Source: SCQX01 sp035720945
Lineage (GTDB): Bacteria > Pseudomonadota > Gammaproteobacteria > Burkholderiales > Burkholderiaceae_B
Assembly: GCA_035720945.1 (NCBI GenBank)
Contig: DASTNK010000013.1
Location: 1-6,246 of the forward strand
Length of the DNA: 6,246 nucleotides
Direction: 5' to 3'
Made by a program: the position numbers and the translations under genes. Under the pieces are notes generated by a model. The model made no database searches. It worked only from the letters and a program-made list of their open reading frames with translations, and was not told the DNA's origin. Positions 1-6,039 of the stretch are shown here, one piece after another. Every line of letters starts with the position of its first letter. The first letter of the stretch is position 1.

Positions 1-1
1 G

Positions 2-1960
2 GCCAATCTGGCTTCTGGCGGCGTCACGGGCGGGGCGCTGGTCATCGTGGGCGAAGACTATGGCGAAGGGTCCTCCATCATGCAGGAACGCACGCACGCG
101 TTCGCCATGAAATCCCAGATCTGGCTGCTCGACCCCAAGCCAAACCTGGAAAGCCTGGTCAAGGCGGTCGAAGACGGGTTCCTGCTCTCGGAGGCCAGCC
201 ACACGCCCGTCATCCTGCAGATGCGCATACGCGGCTGCCACGTGCATGGCCGTTTCACCGCGAAAGACAATCAGCGCCCCGCCATGACGCTGTCCCAAGC
301 ATTGGACAACCCGGTTCGCGACGTGGACCGCATCGTGTTGCCACCCGCCTCGTTCCTGCACGAGCAGGAAAAAATCCGTGAACGCTGGCCGGCCGCCGTC
401 GATTTCATCACCAGGCACCAGCTCAATGAATTCGTCGACGGCGACCTGGACGACATCGGCCTGATCCTGCAGGGCGGCCTGTACAACGGCGTCATCCGGT
501 CGCTGCAACTGCTGGGGCTGGCCGACCATTTCGGCAACACGCGCATTCCCCTGTACGTGATGAACGTCACCTACCCGGTGGTCGACGCCGAAATTGACCG
601 CTTCTGCCACGGCAAGAAGGCGGTGCTGCTGCTCGAGGAAGGCCAGCCCAATTATCTGGAGCAAGCCCTCAACACCATCCTGCGCCAGCGTGGCAGCGAC
701 ACCGTGCTGGCCGGCAAGGATGTCCTGCCCATGGCGGGGGAATACACCACGGCGGTGATGCGTGACGGATTGCGGACGTTCCTGGACAAGCACTGCCCCA
801 CCGCGTTGAGAAACCAGGAGGCGGACGCTGGATACGTTGCCGCCCACTCCAACGCAACCACCGCCGGCGCATCAGTCGATCATGTGCCGACGGAAGGTCT
901 GCCAGCCGGCGGCGCGCACGACCGGCAAAACACGGACATGATGGTCGCGCAGGTCGCCCGCCGACTCGACGATTCAGCGCCCCCAAAGGCCGACCCCCTC
1001 GACCTGAAAGACGTCGTCCCCGCGCGTCCCGCCGGGTTCTGCACGGGCTGCCCTGAACGGCCCATTTTCTCGGCCCTCACGCTGGCGCAGGAATCCCTGG
1101 GCGAGCGCCATATCGCGGGCGACATCGGTTGCCACCTGTTTTCGATACTGCCGCCGTTCAATCTGGGCGCCACCACCATGGGCTACGGCCTGGGCGCGGC
1201 GAGCGCGGCGGCGTTCGGCGTCAGGTCGGCCAAGCGCCCCATCGCCATCATGGGCGACGGAGGCTTCTGGCACAACGGCCTGTCGTCCGGCGTGGGCAAC
1301 GCCGTCTTCAACAAATACGACGGCGTCATCCTCATCATCGACAACTATTACACCTCGGCGACGGGCGGCCAGGACATCCTGTCGTCCCGCGCGCTGAACC
1401 GGCGCCGCGACACCGGCCACCCCATTGAGAAGGCGGTGCGGGGCGTGGGGGTGGACTGGGTGCGCCGTGTCGACCGCACCTACGACGTCACGCGCATGCG
1501 CGCCGTCATCGAAGAAGCCCTCACCACTCAGGCGCCGGGCCCCAAGGTCATCATCGCGCAATCGGAATGCATGTTGAATCGCCAGCGCCGTGAAAAGCCC
1601 GCATTCCGCAAGGCGGTTGGCTCGGGCCGGCGCGCCGTGAAAGAACGCCTGGGTGTCGACGCCGATGTCTGCAACGGCGATCATGCCTGCATCCGCCTGT
1701 CGGGCTGCCCGTCGCTCACGGTGCGCGACAGTGGCGACCCGCTCAAGGAAGATCCGGTGGCCTACATCGACAATAGTTGCGCCGGTTGCGGCAACTGCGG
1801 GGAAGTGGCGGTCTCCGCCATACTGTGCCCGTCGTTCTACAAGGCCCGGGTCATCCACAATCCGGGTCGCTGGGATCGGTTCGTGCAGGCTGTGCGCCAT
1901 CGCGTCATTCATTACCTGCAGCAACGCCGCCAGGCGCGGCTTGATCAGATCGCCATATAG
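2..1960 (+). CDS. iorA: Indolepyruvate ferredoxin oxidoreductase alpha subunit, 5'-truncated
   Basis: The reading frame is open from position 2, so the gene enters from outside the window; the GTG at 47 lies inside a conserved stretch and is not the start. 652 residues are visible (numbered from position 2). Family reaction: a 2-oxoacid such as indolepyruvate + CoA + oxidised ferredoxin gives aryl-acetyl-CoA + CO2 + reduced ferredoxin, in the cytoplasm. Seen: a pyrimidine-binding-type segment with GEDYGEGSSIMQE from residue 17; a variable linker near 270-340 rich in Ala, Gly, Thr and Asp; C347-T-G-C350-PERP; a thiamine-diphosphate motif starting G418-D-G and ending D-N448 (30 residues apart); and a C-terminal Fe-S module with Cys 557, 563, 569, 593, 596, 599 and 609, plus C523 in SECMLNRQRR. 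Probably about 100 N-terminal residues are missing. The beta partner follows after 11 nt, as expected for one operon. The family is clear; the true 2-oxoacid (indolyl, phenyl, hydroxyphenyl or other) is not determined. Confidence 0.93.
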   Translation, partial: ANLASGGVTGGALVIVGEDYGEGSSIMQERTHAFAMKSQIWLLDPKPNLESLVKAVEDGFLLSEASHTPVILQMRIRGCHVHGRFTAKDNQRPAMTLSQALDNPVRDVDRIVLPPASFLHEQEKIRERWPAAVDFITRHQLNEFVDGDLDDIGLILQGGLYNGVIRSLQLLGLADHFGNTRIPLYVMNVTYPVVDAEIDRFCHGKKAVLLLEEGQPNYLEQALNTILRQRGSDTVLAGKDVLPMAGEYTTAVMRDGLRTFLDKHCPTALRNQEADAGYVAAHSNATTAGASVDHVPTEGLPAGGAHDRQNTDMMVAQVARRLDDSAPPKADPLDLKDVVPARPAGFCTGCPERPIFSALTLAQESLGERHIAGDIGCHLFSILPPFNLGATTMGYGLGAASAAAFGVRSAKRPIAIMGDGGFWHNGLSSGVGNAVFNKYDGVILIIDNYYTSATGGQDILSSRALNRRRDTGHPIEKAVRGVGVDWVRRVDRTYDVTRMRAVIEEALTTQAPGPKVIIAQSECMLNRQRREKPAFRKAVGSGRRAVKERLGVDADVCNGDHACIRLSGCPSLTVRDSGDPLKEDPVAYIDNSCAGCGNCGEVAVSAILCPSFYKARVIHNPGRWDRFVQAVRHRVIHYLQQRRQARLDQIAI

Positions 1961-1964
1961 AAGG
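1959..1964 (+). promoter_or_regulatory. Ribosome binding site of the beta subunit gene
   Basis: AGAAGG overlaps the last two bases of the alpha stop codon and lies 7 nt before the ATG at 1972. It supports that start and suggests translational coupling of the two subunits. Confidence 0.55.
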
Positions 1965-1971
1965 CCCGACC

Positions 1972-3576
1972 ATGACCACTTTCTTTCATCCGGGCACACC
2001 CATCAAGATCGCCATTCTCGCCATGGGTGGCCAGGGCGGCGGCGTGCTGGCCGACTGGATCGTCGATCTGGCCGAACACGCCGGCTGGTGGGCCCAGACC
2101 ACCTCTGTGCCCGGTGTCGCGCAACGCACCGGTGCCACCATCTACTATGTCGAACTCTTGCCCGAGGCGCAAGCCGATGCCGCGGGGCGCGCCCCGGTGC
2201 TCGCGATGATGCCCACGCCGGGCGACGTCGATCTGGTGCTGGCGGCCGAACTCATGGAAGGCGGCCGCGCCATCCAGCGCGGCCTGGTGACGCCAGCGCG
2301 CACCACCTTGATCGCTTCATCACATCGCAGCTACGCCGTCAGCGAGAAATCCGCGCCGGGCAACGGCATCGCCGACCCGAACCGGGTATTGGATGCCGGT
2401 CGCGCCGCCGCGAAGCGCTTCTACTGCCTCGACCTGCAAGCCATCGCCGACCAGGCGGGCAGCGTAATCAGCGCGAGCCTTTTCGGTGCCGTCGCGGGTA
2501 GCGGCGCATTGCCTTTCGGCCGCGAGGAATTCGAGGCCACCATCATGCGCGCGGGGGTGGGCGTGGAAGCCAGCCTGCGCGCTTTCCACATGGGCCACGA
2601 CTCGGCGGCGGGCGCCCCCGCCCAACCGCCGGCGGTTCCTTCCGCCGGGGGCCAGCCATCCGCAAGCCATCCCGATATCCCTGACACCGCGGCCAGCCCC
2701 CGCATGCAGCGCCTGCTGGACACCATCCGGCACGACTTCCCGGAGCCGGCCCACACGCTGTTGCTGGCGGGAGTGCGCCGCGCTGCCGATTTCCAGGATA
2801 TCGCCTACGCCCGGGAATATCTGGACCGCCTGCGCGATATCCTCGCGCTGGATGAGCAATTCGGCGGCACGGAAATGGCCTGGGCGCTGACGACCGCCGC
2901 CGCGCGCCAGATCGCCGTGGCCATGACCTACAACGACGTCATCCGGGTGGCCGACCTGAAGACCCGGGGCGAACGCACCGAGCGCGTGCGCCAGGAAGTC
3001 CGGGCGGAGAACGGCCAAATCATACTGACGACGGAGTACCTGCATCCACGCCTCGAGGAAGTCTGCGGCACCCTGCCGGCGGCTTTGGGGCGGCGCATTG
3101 GGCAGTCGCGCGTGGTTTCCCGCGCGCTTGGCCGGATCTTCCACAATGGCCGCTTTGTTGAAAGTGGGTCGTTGCATGGTTTTCTCACCTTGTATTGCCT
3201 GGCGGGGATGCGGCGCTTCCGGCGCAGCACGCTCAGGCATCACGATGAAATGGCCGGCATGGCGCAGTGGCTGGCCCAGGTCGAGGACATCGTGCGCGAC
3301 GACTATGGTCTCGCCGTCGAAATGGTGAACTGCCGGCGTTTCGTCAAAGGCTACAGTGACACCCTGGCGCGTGGCACCGGCAAGTACACGCGGCTGAGCG
3401 GCGCCGCCAAGCGGCTACTGGGCCAGCCCGACGCCGCCACGCGCCTGCGCACCCTGCGCGAAGCGGCGCTGGCCGATGCCCAGGGCACCGAGCTCGATCG
3501 GCTGCTGGCGTTGGACGAGCTGGGCATGATGGGCTCGAGCACGCCACGTCCCCAAGTGCGGCCGCGAGCGGCCTAA
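1972..3576 (+). CDS. iorB: Indolepyruvate oxidoreductase beta subunit with fused C-terminal domain
   Basis: 534 residues, partner of the upstream alpha subunit. Residues about 10-205 are the gamma-type domain of 2-oxoacid:acceptor oxidoreductases, with the glycine-rich M18-G-G-Q-G-G-G24 motif followed by VLADWIVDLAE and SVPGVAQRTGATIYYVE, typical of IorB. A Pro/Ala/Ser/Gly-rich linker (about 211-243) leads to a second, mostly helical-looking domain (about 245-520) rich in Arg and Leu. Classical stand-alone IorB proteins are only about 200 residues, so this is the long form; I believe the extra part matches a domain of unknown function (DUF6537-like) seen in proteobacterial homologues, from memory. 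The start ATG is preceded by AGAAGG 7 nt upstream and lies 11 nt after the alpha stop, so the pair is almost certainly co-transcribed. Role: subunit of the cytoplasmic arylpyruvate oxidoreductase; the C-terminal domain's function is unknown. Confidence 0.88.
   Translation: MTTFFHPGTPIKIAILAMGGQGGGVLADWIVDLAEHAGWWAQTTSVPGVAQRTGATIYYVELLPEAQADAAGRAPVLAMMPTPGDVDLVLAAELMEGGRAIQRGLVTPARTTLIASSHRSYAVSEKSAPGNGIADPNRVLDAGRAAAKRFYCLDLQAIADQAGSVISASLFGAVAGSGALPFGREEFEATIMRAGVGVEASLRAFHMGHDSAAGAPAQPPAVPSAGGQPSASHPDIPDTAASPRMQRLLDTIRHDFPEPAHTLLLAGVRRAADFQDIAYAREYLDRLRDILALDEQFGGTEMAWALTTAAARQIAVAMTYNDVIRVADLKTRGERTERVRQEVRAENGQIILTTEYLHPRLEEVCGTLPAALGRRIGQSRVVSRALGRIFHNGRFVESGSLHGFLTLYCLAGMRRFRRSTLRHHDEMAGMAQWLAQVEDIVRDDYGLAVEMVNCRRFVKGYSDTLARGTGKYTRLSGAAKRLLGQPDAATRLRTLREAALADAQGTELDRLLALDELGMMGSSTPRPQVRPRAA
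3560..3573 (+). repeat. Short GC-rich inverted repeat at the end of iorB
   Basis: GGCCGC-GA-GCGGCC is a perfect 6-base inverted repeat directly before the TAA stop. In RNA it could form a 5-bp stem with a CGAG tetraloop. It is not followed by a T-run, so it is not a standard intrinsic terminator. It may be chance in GC-rich DNA or a 3'-end stabilising structure. Confidence 0.35.
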
Positions 3577-3599
3577 GTCGAGAACTGGAAATCCTCGAC
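3577..3599 (+). repeat. Inverted repeat in the iorB-reductase gap
   Basis: GTCGAG (3577-3582) and CTCGAC (3594-3599) are perfect inverted arms around an 11-nt spacer, starting immediately after the iorB stop codon. No T-tract follows. It could be a weak hairpin or part of a regulator site; the right arm overlaps the candidate -35 element of the promoter listed next. Confidence 0.35.
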
Positions 3600-3623
3600 A
3601 TGGCAGGAACCCCGTCCTATTTA
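3595..3623 (+). promoter_or_regulatory. Candidate sigma70-like promoter before the reductase gene
   Basis: TCGACA (3595-3600, five of six matches to TTGACA) and TATTTA (3618-3623, three of six matches to TATAAT) are separated by 17 nt, in the longest gap of the window and in its only AT-richer patch. It would allow separate expression of the reductase-oxygenase genes. The -10 match is poor, so this is a suggestion only. Confidence 0.25.
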
Positions 3624-3688
3624 CGAAACAAACCCACGATGCACGACACATCCACGCTTGCCCCGGCATTGCACACAGCGAGACACAC

Positions 3689-4666
3689 ATGGCGACTTTG
3701 AAATTGGTCATCGAAGACGCGCACGCGGAGACGGACGCGATCCGATCGTTCACGTTGAGAACCGCCGACGGCGCGCCGCTCCCGCCGTTCACGGCCGGCG
3801 CGCACCTGAAGGTGCATATCCCTGGGCTGGACGAGCCACGCAACTACTCCCTGGTTTGCCTGACTCCGGAATCCGCCCTGTTCACCGCCCCAGAGCGCTA
3901 CCACCTGGGTGTTCGACTGGAAGACCCCAGCCAAGGCGGCTCGCGTTACATGCACCGGGTAGCCATTGGCGACACCTTGACCGTCGAACCTCCAAAGAAC
4001 GACTTTCCAGTCCACGACGCCCAGGGCGACGACCCCCCACCCCTGCTCATCGCGGGCGGCATAGGCATCACACCCGTGGCGTCCATGGCCGCGCAACTTT
4101 CACTGCAAGGCCGGCCATTCGCATTGCATTACTACGGCCGCAGCCGCGGCCAAATGGCCTTCGTCGAGGCGCTGTCGGCGCAATACGGGCCCGCGCTGCA
4201 TGCGCATGCCGACGACGCCCCCTCGACAATGCTCACGCTGGACGCCCTGCTGGACGGCGCCTCACCGGCCACGCACCTGTACATCTGCGGCCCCAAGGGG
4301 ATGATCGACGCCATCATCGAACGCGCCCACGCGCGGGGATGGCCGCAGTCGCACATCCATGTCGAGCTCTTCACGACACCCGTGCCGCAATCGGGTGACC
4401 GGGGATTCGATGTGGAACTGCGGCAGTCCGGCCTGACCTTCCACGTTCCGCCCGACAAGACGATACTCGAGGTATTGGCCGAAGCCGGCGTCGACCCGAT
4501 GTACGACTGTACCCGCGGCGAATGCGGGGTATGCCAGGTGACGGTCCTGGAAGGCCTGCCGGACCATCGTGACTATTACCTTTCCGACGCCGAGAAGAAG
4601 GCGGGCAACGTCATGCAGATATGTGTCTCCCGCAGCTTTTCCGACAAACTGGTGCTTGATCTTTGA
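3689..4666 (+). CDS. PDR/VanB-family oxygenase reductase (flavin + C-terminal [2Fe-2S])
   Basis: 325 residues, the usual length of phthalate-dioxygenase-reductase/vanillate-demethylase-reductase-type proteins. It moves electrons from NAD(P)H through flavin and a plant-type ferredoxin cluster to an oxygenase. Seen in order: a flavin-binding beta-barrel with R51-N-Y-S-L55; a nucleotide-binding domain with G123-G-I-G-I-T-P129 and C200-G-P-K; and a C-terminal ferredoxin domain with Cys 274, 279, 282 and 312 (C-x4-C-x2-C-x29-C), all ligands present. The ATG at 3689 is preferred because no ATG, GTG or TTG lies in frame just upstream and the barrel begins directly after it; the ribosome binding site is weak (AGCGAG, 6 nt upstream). 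The gene stands 112 nt after iorB and 47 nt before the Rieske alpha gene, which it most likely serves. The family is certain; the partner is inferred from position. Confidence 0.92.
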   Translation: MATLKLVIEDAHAETDAIRSFTLRTADGAPLPPFTAGAHLKVHIPGLDEPRNYSLVCLTPESALFTAPERYHLGVRLEDPSQGGSRYMHRVAIGDTLTVEPPKNDFPVHDAQGDDPPPLLIAGGIGITPVASMAAQLSLQGRPFALHYYGRSRGQMAFVEALSAQYGPALHAHADDAPSTMLTLDALLDGASPATHLYICGPKGMIDAIIERAHARGWPQSHIHVELFTTPVPQSGDRGFDVELRQSGLTFHVPPDKTILEVLAEAGVDPMYDCTRGECGVCQVTVLEGLPDHRDYYLSDAEKKAGNVMQICVSRSFSDKLVLDL

Positions 4667-4667
4667 C

Positions 4668-4700
4668 CCAGGGCCTGTTTAAAAAAGGAGCCCTCCCTGG
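4668..4700 (+). repeat. Inverted repeat in the oxygenase alpha leader
   Basis: CCAGGG (4668-4673) can pair with CCCTGG (4695-4700), with a possible inner CCT/AGG pairing (4674-4676 with 4686-4688) leaving AGCCCT unpaired on one side. An alternative is AGGGC (4670-4674) with GCCCT (4690-4694). The outer stem would cover the first two bases of the GGAGGA ribosome binding site. No T-run follows, so it is not a terminator. A role in translation control is inference only. Confidence 0.35.
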
Positions 4701-4704
4701 AGGA
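4699..4704 (+). promoter_or_regulatory. Ribosome binding site deciding the oxygenase alpha start
   Basis: GGAGGA lies 9 nt before the ATG at 4714 and favours that start over the in-frame TTG at 4663, which overlaps the reductase stop codon. A second Shine-Dalgarno-like AAAGGAG (4684-4690) lies 23 nt before the ATG and has no in-frame start at a useful distance. Confidence 0.7.
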
Positions 4705-4713
4705 ACCCATGCC

Positions 4714-6039
4714 ATGAACCACTATACCGACAATCCCGCCGCCGTCCGGGCGCTGGTGCGCCCCACCGAGGTGCACAAGGACCTGTTCATCGACGACGAG
4801 ATCTTCGATCTCGAGATGGAGCACCTGTTCGCCAACACCTGGGTGTACGTGGGCCACGGCAGCCAGGTTCCCAACCCCGGCGACTTCCACAGCACCACCG
4901 TGGGCAACCAGCCTGTGATCATGGTCCGGCACACGGACAAGACCGTCCGGGTGCTCTACAACCGCTGCCCGCACAAAGGCGTGATGGTCACAGGTGACAC
5001 CTGCGGCAACACCGGCAAGTTCTTCCGCTGCCCGTATCACGCCTGGACCTTCAAGACCGACGGTTCCCTGCTGTCCATTCCGCTGAAGAAAGGCTACGAC
5101 CCTGAAGTCCTGACGCAGTGCGAGGCCAGCCAAGGCATGGCGGCCATCGAGAACGTGCGCGACCATCGTGGCTTCGTCTTCTGCCGCCTGAACCCCGAAG
5201 GCCAGTCGTTCGAGGATTTCTTCGGCGAATCGCTCTCCACCCTGGACAACATGGTCGACCGCTCGCCCGAGGGCCGGCTGGAAGTCGCGGGCGCGCCGCT
5301 GCGCTACATGCACGACTGCAACTGGAAAATGCTGGTCGACAACCAGACGGACACCTGCCACCCCATGGTGGCGCATGAATCCTCGGCAGGCACGGCCGTG
5401 CGCGTCTGGGAAGGCGCCCCCCCTGGCACGCCCAAACCGATGGCGGTGCAACAGTTCGCTCCGTTCATCTCGCCCTATGAATTCTTCGAAGGTATGGGGA
5501 TACGCGTATGGGAGAACGGGCACGGCCACACCGGCGTGCACAATTCCATCCACGCCGCGTATTCAGAAATACCGGACTACCTGGAAGCCATGGTGCGGGC
5601 CTATGGCGAAGCGCGCGCCCACGAAATCCTGGGCGACACCCGCCATAACACCATCTACTTTCCCAACATCATGGTCAAGGGCCCCATCCAGACTCTGCGC
5701 ATCTTCAAGCCGCTGGCCGCCGACAAGACGCTGGTCGAATCATGGGCGTTCCGCCTCGTGGGCGCTCCCGACGTGCTGCTGGAGCGCACACTGATGTACA
5801 ACCGGCTCATCAATGCGCCAACCTCGGTCGTGGGGCATGATGATCACGAGGTTTACGAGCGATCACAACATGGCCTGCACGCGCGCGGGCGCGAGTGGGT
5901 CAATGTGGCCAGGCTGTACGAACCCACCGAAGCGGACCGCAAGAACGAAGTGGTCAATGGCACCAGCGAATGGCAGATGCGCAATCAGTACCAGGCCTGG
6001 GCCCGCTACATAACCACCACCATGAGGGAGGCCGCATGA
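4714..6039 (+). CDS. Rieske aromatic ring-hydroxylating oxygenase, alpha (catalytic) subunit
   Basis: 441 residues from the ATG at 4714, a normal length for the family. It receives electrons from the reductase and inserts oxygen into an aromatic ring at a mononuclear iron. Seen: N-terminal Rieske [2Fe-2S] site C85-x-H87-x18-C106-x2-H109, complete; an extra Cys97 inside it. The catalytic domain has N210-Q-T-D213-T-C-H216-P-M-V-A-H221: H216 and H221 are iron ligands and D213 the bridging Asp between subunits, by analogy with naphthalene and benzoate dioxygenases. The third ligand is D376 or D377 in GHDDHEVYE, followed by the usual SQHGL. Cys215 stands where family members often have Tyr. The stop overlaps the beta subunit start by 4 nt (ATGA), showing coupled translation. 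The presence of a beta subunit excludes alpha-only types. The substrate is unknown; the context hints at an indolic or arylacetate-derived compound. Confidence 0.95.
   Translation: MNHYTDNPAAVRALVRPTEVHKDLFIDDEIFDLEMEHLFANTWVYVGHGSQVPNPGDFHSTTVGNQPVIMVRHTDKTVRVLYNRCPHKGVMVTGDTCGNTGKFFRCPYHAWTFKTDGSLLSIPLKKGYDPEVLTQCEASQGMAAIENVRDHRGFVFCRLNPEGQSFEDFFGESLSTLDNMVDRSPEGRLEVAGAPLRYMHDCNWKMLVDNQTDTCHPMVAHESSAGTAVRVWEGAPPGTPKPMAVQQFAPFISPYEFFEGMGIRVWENGHGHTGVHNSIHAAYSEIPDYLEAMVRAYGEARAHEILGDTRHNTIYFPNIMVKGPIQTLRIFKPLAADKTLVESWAFRLVGAPDVLLERTLMYNRLINAPTSVVGHDDHEVYERSQHGLHARGREWVNVARLYEPTEADRKNEVVNGTSEWQMRNQYQAWARYITTTMREAA
6024..6031 (+). promoter_or_regulatory. Ribosome binding site of the oxygenase beta gene
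   Basis: GAGGGAGG lies inside the 3' end of the alpha gene, 4 nt before the ATG at 6036 (its first GAGGG is 7 nt away). It supports the 4-nt overlapping start. Confidence 0.65.

Noticed and set aside
47..1960. GTG at 47 as the start of the Ior alpha gene
   Set aside because: The frame is open back to position 2 and codes for conserved family sequence (ANLASGGVTGGALVIV), so the gene is truncated by the window, not started at 47.
974..1999. Long minus-strand open frame (341 codons) opposite the Ior alpha gene
   Set aside because: It is a shadow frame of GC-rich coding DNA: it lies wholly opposite a clearly recognised gene and its Arg/Ala/Val/His-rich product shows no motif.
1653..2501. Plus-strand frame (282 codons) spanning the iorA-iorB junction
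   Set aside because: Arg/Ser-rich product bridging two real genes in another frame, without motifs or a useful ribosome binding site.
2320..3243. Minus-strand open frame (307 codons) opposite iorB
   Set aside because: Same reason: composition is Arg/Gly/Ala-biased, no recognised motif, and the plus strand carries a convincing gene.
3560..3599. Rho-independent terminator after iorB
   Set aside because: Both inverted repeats are short and neither is followed by a run of T, so an intrinsic terminator is not supported.
3600..3701. 33-codon open frame ATG 3600 to TGA 3701 in the gap
   Set aside because: It has only a weak GGAA upstream, runs into the reductase gene, and the peptide has no recognisable feature; probably chance.
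3658..4398. Plus-strand frame (246 codons) overlapping the reductase gene
   Set aside because: Arg/Pro/His-rich shadow; the reductase in the other frame has complete flavin, nucleotide and Fe-S motifs.
4663..4713. TTG at 4663 as an earlier start of the oxygenase alpha gene
   Set aside because: It would overlap the reductase stop, lacks a ribosome binding site, and adds 17 residues without family similarity; ATG 4714 with GGAGGA is better.
4576..5553. Minus-strand open frame (325 codons) opposite the Rieske alpha gene
   Set aside because: The Val/His/Gly/Ala-rich product is typical of antisense shadows; the plus-strand protein has all Rieske and iron ligands.
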